This document shows, one piece after another, positions 1 to 9,772 of a stretch of 36,462 nt of DNA (the stretch's first letter is position 1; the number at the start of each line of letters is the position of its first letter). A program made the position numbers and the translations under genes. This DNA is from Klebsiella pneumoniae. Its GTDB lineage: Bacteria; Verrucomicrobiota; Verrucomicrobiia; Limisphaerales; SXTU01. The stretch lies in contig CALQJI020000052.1 of assembly GCA_943330855.2 (NCBI GenBank), positions 1 to 36,462 of the forward strand, read 5' to 3'. The notes beneath the pieces were generated by a model. It saw only the letters and a list, made by a program, of their open reading frames with translations, was not told the DNA's origin and did not search any database.

Positions 1-122
1 CCTCTCCGTTCGAGCCCTTACCGTGCATTTTGAGGCGTTGTGGCGTGCTGTTGGCGGGCTTGAAGACCGCACTTGAAAGACCAGAGCCGCTTCCAGGTGG
101 GTGGGTGGAGTCTCCATGTTAG

Positions 123-263
123 CCACTAAGATCCCCGAAGGAGCCATTTCTCACCGTGGCCCAACGTCTCGGGGCCCACCTCGCGTTGAGCAAACCCTTC
201 TCCGCCGACGAATTGCTCGCCGCGTTGAACCATCTCATCGCCGCTCCCAGGGAAAAATATTAG
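123..263 (+). pseudogene. Remnant of a response-regulator receiver domain (C-terminal end only)
   Basis: Reading frame 123-263, ending in TAG, encodes a stretch that reads VAQRLGAHLALSKPF followed by SADELLAALNHLIAA. This is the characteristic end of a CheY-like receiver: the LGA segment, the conserved Lys of the KPF motif, and the last amphipathic helix. The frame is closed upstream by a TAG at 120-122. No phosphoacceptor-Asp region is visible in bases 1-122, so the N-terminal two thirds are missing or lie in another frame. I infer a decayed or frameshifted gene. The rest of 1-398 shows nothing else I can support. Confidence 0.45.
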
Positions 264-398
264 GAGCCGCAGAGGGTGAGAGCGCGCGGACAACCACTTC
301 AGCAACCGACGAGAACTGGATACCAGCCGCCTGAGGAGGCGCTCCGTTCATCATGTGAGAAGGTCAAGGCTCGCGCTCGAAGAAACGGCCGCAAACCC

Positions 399-1127
399 TC
401 ACTCCGCCGCCGCCAGGTCCATGTCCCGCGTGAAATATAGAATCCGACCGCAGTGCGGGCACGCGTTGAGTTCGGACTGCGACTGACACGCCACGATCAC
501 CTGCGTCGGCAATCTCATGTGGCAACCACCGCACGCGCTGTGCTGGACGCCGACGACCACGTTATCGCCCTTGCTCTTGAGCAGACGCTCATAACGGGAG
601 AGGGCACCTTCCTCGACAGCGCTGGCGAGTTCCGCCCGGTTCGCCAGCAACTCTGCAAGACGTTGCTGGTAGTTCGACTCGCGCTTGCCCAATTCGGCGA
701 CTTCGGTTTCCACGTCCTGCTTGGCGCTGCCAGCGACCTTGGCGGCGGCGGCGACTTGCTTGGCGACCACGTCCGCCTGCTCCATGAGTTCCAGAATTTG
801 GTCCTCGAGCTTCGCGATGCCGCCCTTGCACGTCTCGATCTCGTGAGCCAGCGCGCGATACTCCTCATTCTTCTTCGTCTGGAACTGTTGGAGCGAATAC
901 TTGGAAATCCGCTCCTTCAGCGCTTCGACATCCAGCTCCAGCTTTTTCTTATCCGACTCGGTTTGCTTGGACTTCAGCTTCGCGGCGTCGAGCGCCTGCT
1001 GCGAGCTGCTGGCGCGGTTCTGCGCCCGCTCGCGTTGCGGCGCGATGGACGCCAACTCGGCCTGGCTGCGGAGGATGTTGCGGTCGCGGTCTTGGAGGAC
1101 GAGTAGCTTTTCGATGGCGTCGATCAT
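399..1127 (-). CDS. Coiled-coil protein with C-terminal C4 zinc ribbon (CT398/DUF164-like)
   Basis: This 242-residue protein is almost entirely heptad-rich, charged helix over residues 1-190, starting MIDAIEKLLVLQDRDRNIL. It ends in a zinc ribbon with CGGC at 199-202 and CPHC at 223-226. That layout, long helical hairpin followed by a C4 ribbon, is the CT398-like/zf-RING_7 family found widely in bacteria. Family members are thought to act as nucleic-acid or protein adaptors, but no reaction is known. The length is normal for the family. The ATG at 1125-1127 has no obvious Shine-Dalgarno but is the only start that keeps the canonical N-terminus. The gene stands alone and diverges from the next gene across about 240 bases. 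Family call is firm; function is open. Confidence 0.85.
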   Translation of the reverse strand: MIDAIEKLLVLQDRDRNILRSQAELASIAPQRERAQNRASSSQQALDAAKLKSKQTESDKKKLELDVEALKERISKYSLQQFQTKKNEEYRALAHEIETCKGGIAKLEDQILELMEQADVVAKQVAAAAKVAGSAKQDVETEVAELGKRESNYQQRLAELLANRAELASAVEEGALSRYERLLKSKGDNVVVGVQHSACGGCHMRLPTQVIVACQSQSELNACPHCGRILYFTRDMDLAAAE

Positions 1128-1368
1128 GGGTGCAAATTCGTTGGGAAAAACCTATCGGCCTCACCAAGCCAAGTCAATGCACGCCACTACAAAGCGCTCG
1201 CGCATCATGACATTGGGTCTGCGCACTCCCTGATACCTCCCAGCGCACACAGGCGCGGTTCAGCCTCTTGCAGGGCAAACGGGCAAGCCCGCTGTCGACG
1301 AGAATTCACACGCGTTCACCAGAGCGGGCTTTCTTGCCTCCAGCGCTGCCTTCCCCTAAAACCGGGCC

Positions 1369-3246
1369 ATGCAATTCCGTTCCCTCGCCCGCTCCGTTTG
1401 CCTTTTGCCTTTTGCCTTTTGCCTTTCCCTCGCCGCCCAGCTCCCGCCGGGCGTCACGGATTCGCAGAAGGCCGGGGACGCGCCCACAAGTCCGGCGGAA
1501 TCGCTGAAGAAGATCACCTTGCCGCCGGGCTTCCGCGCGCAGCTCTTCGCCGCCGAGCCGCAGGTCATGCAGCCCATCGCGATGGAGTTCGATGACCGCG
1601 GGCGGCTCTGGGTGGTCGAGAATTTCTCCTATCCCGCCACCAAGAAGAACAACGGTGTCACCAACCCCGCGCCCGACCGCATCCTCATCTTCACGGACCG
1701 CGATGGCACAGGCCGCAACGCGGAGCGCAAGGTCTTCCTGGACGGCGGGCGCAACGTGACGAGCGTGCTGCCAGGCTTCGGCGGCGTGTGGGTGCTCTCG
1801 CTGCCGGACCTGCTCTTCATCCCGGATGCCAACGGCGACGACGTGCCGGACGGCCCGCCGGTGGTGGCCTTGACGGGGTGGAACATCAACGCGGGGCACA
1901 ACTTCGTGAACGGCCTCGCGTGGGGGCCGGACGGCTGGCTTTACGGACGCCACGGCATCACCACGAAGTCCACGGTGGGCCGACCGGGCACGGCGACAAA
2001 TGATTGGGTCACGCTGGACTGCTCCATCTGGCGCTACCACCCGGTGACGAAGCAGTTCGATGTCGTCTGTCGCGGCACCACGAATCCGTGGGGCTTGGAC
2101 TGGGATGAGAACGGGCAGGCGTTCTTCTCGAACAATGTCATCGGGCACTACTGGCACGTCATCCCCGGCGGGTATTACAAGCGGATGTTCGGCGAGCACA
2201 ACCGGTCGAATCTCTTCGAGCTGATGGAAAGCGCTTCCGACCACTTGCACTGGGCGGGGGCGAAGTGGAGCGAGGCGCGCGGGGGCGCGGCTCACGACGC
2301 GCTGGGCGGCGGGCACTCGCACTGCGGGCTGATGATTTACCAGGGTGACAACTTCCCGCCCGCGTGGCGCGGGCGGGCCTTCATGGGCAACATCCACGGA
2401 AACCGCGTGCTCTACGACGTGCACGCGCGCGCCGGCTCCGGCTACTCGGCGAAGCACGGCGGCGACTTTCTGATGGCGAACGACCCGTGGTTCCGCTCCA
2501 CGGTGCAGCTCACCGCGCCCGACGGTGGCGTGTTCATCGCCGACTGGAGCGACCTCGGCGAGTGCCACGACAACGACGGCTCGTATCGCAGCAGCGGGCG
2601 CATCTACAAGGTCACGCACGGCACGCCGAAGCCGGTGGTGGATATGAACCTCGCGAAGCTCGGCGACGCGGAGTTGGTCAAGCTGCTAAGTCACACGAAC
2701 GAATGGCAGCGCCGCCACGCGCAGCGCTTGCTTCAAGAGCGAGGGGCTGTCAGCAAACTGGAGAAAGGCACCGTGGCATCACTGCGCGCGCTGCACGCGG
2801 CGGAGAAGGATGGACCGCGCCAACTCCGGCTGCTGTGGGCCTTACGCGTCACGGGTGGCGCGGACGCGGCGTTCCTCACCTCGCAGCTCAGTCACACGAG
2901 CGAGCACGCGCGCTGGTGGGCCATTCGGCTGCTCACCGAAGACAGCAAGGCCTCCCCTGCGCTGCTGGCGAAGTTTGTGACGATGGCGCGCGAGGACAAG
3001 TCCGCCTTCGTCCGCCTCGGCCTCGCTTCCGCACTACAACGCCTGCCGGTAAACGACCGTTGGGACCTTGCCACCGCCCTACTTTCTCACGCCGAGGACG
3101 CCGCCGACAAAGACCTCCCGCTGCTCATCTGGTATGGCATCGAGCCAGCCGTCGCCGCCGACCAAGGCAAGGCGGCGTTGCTGCTGGTGAAGTGCCAGCA
3201 GCCGCAAGTGCGGACGTTCATCACGCGGCGGCTGACGGTGAAGTGA
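1369..3246 (+). CDS. Secreted PVC-type dehydrogenase-like beta-propeller protein with HEAT-like repeats, no cytochrome domain
   Basis: The 625-residue product starts with a signal peptide (hydrophobic CLLPFAFCLSLAAQ, cleavage near residue 22). Next comes ITLPPGFRAQLFAAEPQV and a region with VVENFSYP, GWNINAGHNFVNGLAWGPDG and DWSDLGECHDNDG. These are hallmarks of the membrane-bound dehydrogenase/PVC N-terminal domain (TIGR02604-like, related to sorbosone dehydrogenase propellers). From about residue 435 the sequence is helical, with HTNEWQRRHAQRLLQER and HTSEHARWWAIRLL, which look like HEAT repeats. Full-length relatives usually continue to a C-terminal cytochrome c with CxxCH. Here the protein stops after the HEAT region, and no CxxCH is present in it or encoded just downstream. 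It probably acts outside the cytoplasmic membrane on sugars or alcohols, or as a scaffold. The substrate cannot be read from sequence. Confidence 0.8.
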   Translation: MQFRSLARSVCLLPFAFCLSLAAQLPPGVTDSQKAGDAPTSPAESLKKITLPPGFRAQLFAAEPQVMQPIAMEFDDRGRLWVVENFSYPATKKNNGVTNPAPDRILIFTDRDGTGRNAERKVFLDGGRNVTSVLPGFGGVWVLSLPDLLFIPDANGDDVPDGPPVVALTGWNINAGHNFVNGLAWGPDGWLYGRHGITTKSTVGRPGTATNDWVTLDCSIWRYHPVTKQFDVVCRGTTNPWGLDWDENGQAFFSNNVIGHYWHVIPGGYYKRMFGEHNRSNLFELMESASDHLHWAGAKWSEARGGAAHDALGGGHSHCGLMIYQGDNFPPAWRGRAFMGNIHGNRVLYDVHARAGSGYSAKHGGDFLMANDPWFRSTVQLTAPDGGVFIADWSDLGECHDNDGSYRSSGRIYKVTHGTPKPVVDMNLAKLGDAELVKLLSHTNEWQRRHAQRLLQERGAVSKLEKGTVASLRALHAAEKDGPRQLRLLWALRVTGGADAAFLTSQLSHTSEHARWWAIRLLTEDSKASPALLAKFVTMAREDKSAFVRLGLASALQRLPVNDRWDLATALLSHAEDAADKDLPLLIWYGIEPAVAADQGKAALLLVKCQQPQVRTFITRRLTVK

Positions 3247-3378
3247 GTCGCTGAACTCACCGCAGCGCCACCCAGTTCAACTTTGGGCTTGGAGCCAAAA
3301 GCGCTTCCTCTACAGTTACGCCCCGTCAGCAAAATCACTCGCCGCACACGCGGCGACGAACCTCAAATCAACTCACTT

Positions 3379-4296
3379 ATGGCAAAGAAAATTGGCATCG
3401 TCGGAGTCGGCCGGATGGGCGCAAACATGGCACGTCGCCTCAAGGAAGTCGGCTACGCCGTCACCGCCGTTTATGATGTGCGCGCCGCCTCCGCGCAGAG
3501 CGTGGCTCAGGAAATCGGCTGCGAAGCCTGCGTCTCCCTCGCCCGCGTGACAGCCCTCGCAGATGTCATCATCACCGTCGTCACCGACGACAAGGCGATG
3601 CTCAACATCTTCACCAACAAGCGCGACAACCTGCTCCAAGGCAAAGGGGCTGCCGCCGGCAAGGTCTTCATCAACTGCGCGACCGTCTCGCCCAAGGTCC
3701 ACGTCGAGGTCTCCAAGCTCGCCAAGAAGGCCAAGGCCGCAGCGCTCGAAGCCTGCATGGCCTCCAGCATCAATCAGGCGCGCGCCGGCACGCTCTACCT
3801 CATGTGCGGTGGCGATGAGTCGACCTACAATCAGGTCAAGCCCCTGCTCGTGAAGCTCTCCGACGAGGGCAAACTCCTGCGCTACATCGGCACCGCCGGC
3901 AAGGCCGCGCAGCTCAAGGCGCTCGTCAACATGGTGATGAACATCAACACCGCCGGCCTCGCGGAAGGTCTCGGTCTCGCGAACTCCCTCGGCCTCGACC
4001 TCAAGACGGTCATGGAAGTCTTCAGCCAGACCGGCGCGAACTCACGCGTGCTCGTCACCGACGGCGAGGACATGGTCAATCGCGACCACTCCTGTTTCTT
4101 CAGCGCCGCGCACGCCGCGAAGGACAGCGGCATCGCACTCGGCCTCGCCAAGGAGCAGAAGCTCAACCTCCCGCTCGCCGACGCCACCACCAAGCAATAC
4201 AGCAAGATGGTGAAGGTCGGCCTAGGCGAACTCGACAAATCCGGCATTGCAGAACTCACCTTCCCCGGTCGCGGACCGAAGAAGGGCAAGCAGTAA
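3379..4296 (+). CDS. NAD(P)-dependent 3-hydroxyisobutyrate dehydrogenase-family reductase
   Basis: Cytoplasmic beta-hydroxyacid dehydrogenase of 305 residues. The Rossmann fingerprint GVGRMGANMARRL lies at residues 9-21. The substrate-side segment MASSINQARAGTLYLMCGG is at 128-144. The presumed catalytic Lys is K180 in LKALVNMVMN, spaced like the KLVVNM motif of glyoxylate/succinic-semialdehyde reductases. K248-D249 (AAKDSGIALG) matches the conserved C-terminal KD. I chose ATG 3379 because the frame upstream (from 3283) encodes non-homologous residues and the Rossmann strand begins at MAKKIGIVG. The family reduces small aldehydes such as glyoxylate, succinic semialdehyde or tartronate semialdehyde; which one is not decidable here. 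A hairpin follows the stop, so the gene may be monocistronic. Confidence 0.88.
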   Translation: MAKKIGIVGVGRMGANMARRLKEVGYAVTAVYDVRAASAQSVAQEIGCEACVSLARVTALADVIITVVTDDKAMLNIFTNKRDNLLQGKGAAAGKVFINCATVSPKVHVEVSKLAKKAKAAALEACMASSINQARAGTLYLMCGGDESTYNQVKPLLVKLSDEGKLLRYIGTAGKAAQLKALVNMVMNINTAGLAEGLGLANSLGLDLKTVMEVFSQTGANSRVLVTDGEDMVNRDHSCFFSAAHAAKDSGIALGLAKEQKLNLPLADATTKQYSKMVKVGLGELDKSGIAELTFPGRGPKKGKQ

Positions 4297-4314
4297 TTTC
4301 AGTTCGTCCGTCGC

Positions 4315-4345
4315 ACGCCTCTTGTCGCCCGTCGGCAAGAGGCGT
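4315..4345 (+). terminator. Terminator-like hairpin after the reductase gene
   Basis: Perfect 10-bp arms (4315-4324 ACGCCTCTTG and 4336-4345 CAAGAGGCGT) enclose an 11-base loop, 18 bases after the stop codon. Only a short T stretch follows, so it is either a weak intrinsic terminator or a transcript-end stabiliser. Confidence 0.5.
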
Positions 4346-4389
4346 TTGCGCTTACCGAACTTCCCGCTACCATCGCGCTGCTTCAGAAC

Positions 4390-5451
4390 ATGGCCGCCCC
4401 GTTCACACAGACCAAGCTCGACGCCAACCACGGCTGGGACCCGCTCAACGACGCGCCCATCGTCGCGCTGAACAACCGCCTCGCGGCCATTCACTCCGTA
4501 TGCGACGTGACGGCGGACGACATCGCGGCGCTGGACGACCAGTTTCAGGTGAGCCTCGTGCGCGACTACGCGGCACGGTTGAAGGAGTTCTACGCCGACT
4601 ATGTCCGCGAGTGTCTTGCGGACCGGAAGTTCGTGCAGGAGGAAGTGAACGGCCTGTGGCACTTGAAGGCCTTGTTTCAAATCACTGACGAGCAGCACAC
4701 GCAGCTTTATCGCGCGGTCGCCACTGAGGTTTACACCCGCACGGTTGAGGAGGTGATGGGAGATTTCAACGTGTCCGAGGAAGAGAAGCAATTGCTCCAA
4801 AAGCTCGGCGAGTATCTCGAACTGCCGACGGAGTTGCGCGGGCTTGCCTTCGACGTCCGCGCGCAGATGATGCTGCACGATGCCTTCGCGGTCGCCACCG
4901 GAGACGGCGCGTTGTCCGATGGCGAATACCAGCAGCTCCGCATCCTGCAAAAACAGCTCGGGCGCAGCTTGGACATGACGGGGGAAGACCGCGCGACATT
5001 CCATCGCGCGCGGCTTATCTGGGTGATCAAATACGCGCCGAAGCTCGAGCCTATAACCGTGCCCTGCACGCTCCGCCCCCAGGAACAATGCTACTACCGG
5101 CACCCCGCGTCTTTCGTGCGACTGCCATCGACGAAGCAGCCCCTGCTCAAGCGGGAAGAACTGAAAGCGAAGTGGAACAACGACGCCTTCTGGCATCCCG
5201 AAGCTGACCCGGTAGAATGCTTGAACGTGCCCGCGTTCGACTCCGGCCCGGTGCTGCTCACCAACCGACGCCTCATTTTGGATGGGCAGAAGCAAGACTC
5301 CGAACTGCCGCTGTATCAGGTCGAGGACTTCGACGCGTGTCCGCTGTGGGTGGACATCCGGTGCAACGGAGGAAAGATGCTGCGCCTCTTGCGTCCCGAG
5401 CACCCGGACGTGTTCGCTCACTACTTAGCGCGTCTGTTGCGCGATTCCTGA
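4390..5451 (+). CDS. TerB-like helical protein with C-terminal PH/GRAM-like domain, coupled to the molybdoenzyme gene
   Basis: Not assigned to a named family with confidence. The 353-residue protein has no signal peptide or membrane segment. Residues about 30-215 are helical and include DFNVSEEEKQLLQKLGEYL and AVATGDGALSDGEYQQLRILQ, the acidic 'DGxLSxxE' style of TerB-like (tellurite-resistance) domains. Residues about 270-350 contain GPVLLTNRRLILDG followed by beta-rich sequence and a final helix, resembling bacterial PH/GRAM-like domains, where 'VLLTNRRLI' is typical. Its stop codon is immediately followed by the start of the next gene (TGAATG at 5449-5454), so the two are almost certainly co-translated. 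I infer a cytoplasmic accessory or sensing role alongside the oxidoreductase; this is speculative. Confidence 0.6.
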   Translation: MAAPFTQTKLDANHGWDPLNDAPIVALNNRLAAIHSVCDVTADDIAALDDQFQVSLVRDYAARLKEFYADYVRECLADRKFVQEEVNGLWHLKALFQITDEQHTQLYRAVATEVYTRTVEEVMGDFNVSEEEKQLLQKLGEYLELPTELRGLAFDVRAQMMLHDAFAVATGDGALSDGEYQQLRILQKQLGRSLDMTGEDRATFHRARLIWVIKYAPKLEPITVPCTLRPQEQCYYRHPASFVRLPSTKQPLLKREELKAKWNNDAFWHPEADPVECLNVPAFDSGPVLLTNRRLILDGQKQDSELPLYQVEDFDACPLWVDIRCNGGKMLRLLRPEHPDVFAHYLARLLRDS

Positions 5452-7749
5452 ATGGCCAGCCACCGCATCGCGAAGACCTGGAAGGACCGCCTCGCGCGCG
5501 TCCTGCCCTTTGGCATCGGCGTCACCAAGCCCAAGCACTTCCGCGACATGCTGGGCATCATCTGGCGGAACCGGGACAACCTTGGCTACGCCTACAAGGT
5601 GCTGACCAAGGGCGTCTGCGACGGTTGCGCGCTAGGTGTGGCCGGGCTGCACGACTGGACCATCAAGGGCACGCATCTCTGCATGACGCGGCTGAATCTG
5701 CTTCGGCTGAACACCATGCCGGCGCTGGATGAGAAGCGGCTGGAGGACATTGCGAATCTCAACCAGCTCGATAACGCACAACTCCGCGAACTCGGCCGCC
5801 TCCCCTACCCCATGCTGCGCGAGGGGAACGCGCCGGGTTTCAAACGTATCACTTGGGACGAGGCCTACGCCCTCATCGCCAAGAAGCTTCGCGCCACTAC
5901 CCCGAGGCGGTGGGCGATGTTCGTCACCGCGCGCGGCGTGACGAATGAGATTTACTACATGGCGCAAAAGGCGGCGCGCTTCCTCGGCACGAACAACGTG
6001 GACAACGCCGCCCGCCTTTGCCACGCGCCCAGCTCCAGCGCGATGAAGCACGCCGTGGGCGTCGCCGCCACGACCTGTTCCTACAAGGACTGGTATGGCA
6101 CCGACCTCATCATCTTCTTCGGCGCGAACCCGGCGAACGACCAGCCTGTCACGACGAAGTATCTCCACGAGGCGAAGTTGCTCGGCACGAAGGTCGTGAT
6201 GGTGAACCCGTATCTCGAGCCGGGCATGAAGCGCTACTGGGTGCCGAGCACCGCGAGCAGCGCGCTCTTCGGCACGGACATCGCGGACTATTGGTTCCCC
6301 GTCTCGCAGGGCGGCGACATCGCGTTCCTCTACGGCGTCATCAAGATTCTGCTGGAGAAGGGCTGGGTGGACGAGGCATTCATCCGCGAGCACAGCGCGG
6401 ACATTGAGTCGCTCAAGGCCGCGTGCGCGAAGCTGGATTGGGCCACGCTGGAGAAACACGCGGGGCTGCCGTGGCGCAGCATGGAGGAGTTCGCCGAACT
6501 CATCCGCGACGCGAAAAATGGCGTGCTGGTCTGGAGCATGGGCATCACGCAGCACAACTACGGCGCGGACGGCGTGAGCATGGTGCTGAACCTCGGCTTG
6601 CTCAAAGGCTGGGTGGGCCGCGACAAGTGCGGCCTCATGCCCATCCGTGGGCACAGCAGCGTGCAAGGCGGCGCGGAGATGGGCGCTTACTCCACGGCCT
6701 TCCCCGGCGGCAAACCCGTCAACGCGGAGAACGCGAAGAAGCTCTCGGAACAATACGGTTTCCCCGTCCCCGACTGGCCGGGCATCACGTCGGTGGAGAT
6801 GGTCGAAGCCGCCGGGCGCGGTGAACTGGATTTGCTCTACTGTCTCGGCGGAAATTTCCTCCGCACCTTACCGGAGCCGGAACACGTCCGCGCCGCGATG
6901 GCGAACGTGCCACTCCGCGTTCACCAAGACATTATTCTAACCGACCAGATGTTCATCCCGGCAAAGGAGGCCGTGCTGCTGCTGCCTGCGAAGACCCGTT
7001 ACGAGCAAGACGACGGCGGACACGAAACCACGACGGAACGCCGCGTCGCGTTCAGCCCCGAGATTCCGCGTCAAGTCGGCGAGGCGAAGGCGGAGTGGAA
7101 GATTTTGCGCGAAATGGCCGCTGCGACGTATCCCGAGCGCGCCGCGCAACTCGGCTGCGAGACCGGCTGGCAGATGCGCGAGGAGATTGCGCGTGTCGTG
7201 CCGTTCTACGATGGCGTGCAGCACTTGAACCAGACCGGCGAGGCCTTTCAGTATGGCGGACCGCACCTCTGCGCCGACGGCCAGTTCCCCACAGCGGACG
7301 GCAAGGCACACTTCAAAGCCGTGGCGCTGCCGAGCGAACCCGTTTCCTCCGGTAGGAGACGACGTGAGGCGTCTCTAACTTCTCCGGCGGAGTCCAGTCC
7401 GAGCCTTCTCACGTCGTCTCCTGCGAAGTCGTTCGTGGTCTCGACGCGGCGCGGCAAACAGTTCAACTCCCTCATCTACGCTGAAATTGACCCACTCAAC
7501 GGCGCCCCGCGCGATGCCGTATTGATGTCCGCCGAAGACGCCACGGACCTGCTGCTCATCCACGGCGACCGAGTCACGTTGCGCAACGAGCTCGGCACTT
7601 ACTCAGCCCGCGTTCACCTCGCGCCCATCGCACGCGGCAACCTGCAAGTCCACTGGCCCGAGGCGAACCACCTTATCCCACGCGGCATCGTGGACGCCGG
7701 CGGCGGCGTGCCGGATTACAACATGAGGGTGACGGTCGAGAGGGCGTAG
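5452..7749 (+). CDS. FdhF/YdeP-family molybdopterin oxidoreductase with an in-frame palindromic insertion
   Basis: Large molybdopterin-dependent oxidoreductase of 765 residues, cytoplasmic, with no Tat signal. Residues 54-77 carry KGVCDGCALGV and a later Cys (C56, C59, C77), the reduced iron-sulfur motif typical of the YdeP-like branch of formate-dehydrogenase alpha subunits. C190 in ARLCHAPSSS sits where the Mo-ligand Cys/Sec lies in formate dehydrogenases. Conserved GANPANDQPV, WSMGITQHNYG and MPIRGHSSVQGG follow. The dinucleotide-binding C-terminal domain starts near FVVSTRRGKQFNS (about residue 660) and ends with PEANHLIPRG. Between the two, residues about 634-657 come from a palindromic repeat and are not family sequence. 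No fdhD or mobA lies nearby. The substrate is unknown; YdeP-type proteins are linked to acid resistance in E. coli. Confidence 0.88.
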   Translation: MASHRIAKTWKDRLARVLPFGIGVTKPKHFRDMLGIIWRNRDNLGYAYKVLTKGVCDGCALGVAGLHDWTIKGTHLCMTRLNLLRLNTMPALDEKRLEDIANLNQLDNAQLRELGRLPYPMLREGNAPGFKRITWDEAYALIAKKLRATTPRRWAMFVTARGVTNEIYYMAQKAARFLGTNNVDNAARLCHAPSSSAMKHAVGVAATTCSYKDWYGTDLIIFFGANPANDQPVTTKYLHEAKLLGTKVVMVNPYLEPGMKRYWVPSTASSALFGTDIADYWFPVSQGGDIAFLYGVIKILLEKGWVDEAFIREHSADIESLKAACAKLDWATLEKHAGLPWRSMEEFAELIRDAKNGVLVWSMGITQHNYGADGVSMVLNLGLLKGWVGRDKCGLMPIRGHSSVQGGAEMGAYSTAFPGGKPVNAENAKKLSEQYGFPVPDWPGITSVEMVEAAGRGELDLLYCLGGNFLRTLPEPEHVRAAMANVPLRVHQDIILTDQMFIPAKEAVLLLPAKTRYEQDDGGHETTTERRVAFSPEIPRQVGEAKAEWKILREMAAATYPERAAQLGCETGWQMREEIARVVPFYDGVQHLNQTGEAFQYGGPHLCADGQFPTADGKAHFKAVALPSEPVSSGRRRREASLTSPAESSPSLLTSSPAKSFVVSTRRGKQFNSLIYAEIDPLNGAPRDAVLMSAEDATDLLLIHGDRVTLRNELGTYSARVHLAPIARGNLQVHWPEANHLIPRGIVDAGGGVPDYNMRVTVERA
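7353..7421 (+). repeat. Palindromic element A (copy 1) inside the molybdoenzyme gene
   Basis: The arm GGAGACGACGTGAG (7355-7368) is repeated as its exact reverse complement CTCACGTCGTCTCC (7408-7421), with 39 bases between. A second copy lies at 14318-14372, where the left 26 bases agree at 25 positions. Here the element stays in frame and encodes a Ser/Arg-rich linker (residues about 634-657), immediately before the C-terminal cofactor-binding domain. Confidence 0.8.
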
Positions 7750-7792
7750 GAAGGCACCGGCCAGCCACGCAGTTGTCCCCACCGGTTTCATC

Positions 7793-7817
7793 TCGGCTGC
7801 GGACGTTGGGCGTCCGC
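7793..7817. repeat. Palindromic element B (GCGGACG hairpin)
   Basis: GCGGACG (7799-7805) and CGTCCGC (7811-7817) flank a TTGGG loop, preceded by CTCGGCT. The same core occurs at 30303-30320, in opposite order at 30255-30272, and degenerately at 12030-12054. It lies in the convergent space between the molybdoenzyme gene and rho. Confidence 0.7.
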
Positions 7818-7842
7818 GCCCCATCCGACGGGTAATAAAGCA

Positions 7843-7882
7843 AATGACGCACCGGGCGAGCGTCTCGCACCGGTGCGTCATT
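7843..7882 (-). terminator. Intrinsic terminator of rho
   Basis: The 13-bp arms AATGACGCACCGG (7843-7855) and CCGGTGCGTCATT (7870-7882) are perfectly complementary with a 14-base loop. Read on the minus strand, the hairpin starts 15 bases after the rho stop and is followed by a T-rich tail (TTTGCTTTATTA), as expected for factor-independent termination. Confidence 0.7.
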
Positions 7883-7897
7883 CAGTTGAAACTTCGT

Positions 7898-9511
<1,614 letters not shown>

Positions 9512-9772
9512 ATGTGGAACGGGAACTAAATTGTGTTGGTTGGCAAACGATGACGCCTGCCGGTGAGTTGCGTTTTGACTGGCCGCCGCAGAAGCACGTT
9601 CAAATCAAACGCCATTACTTCTATCGGGGAATTTCTGCTGAGGATTTACCCGTGCGACGATTACACCGACGGGAATCTGGCGGTTAATTCGGGCGCAAGC
9701 TGTCGGAGGCGGAGGCGGGTGTCAACGCATTTGATGCCTCAGCGAGGTCAGCGATGGTGATAACTTGAGCAC

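Noticed and set aside
399..1127. The plus-strand 217-residue frame at 453-1106 as a gene
   Set aside because: It is the antisense of a zinc-ribbon protein with four correctly spaced cysteines and lacks features of its own.
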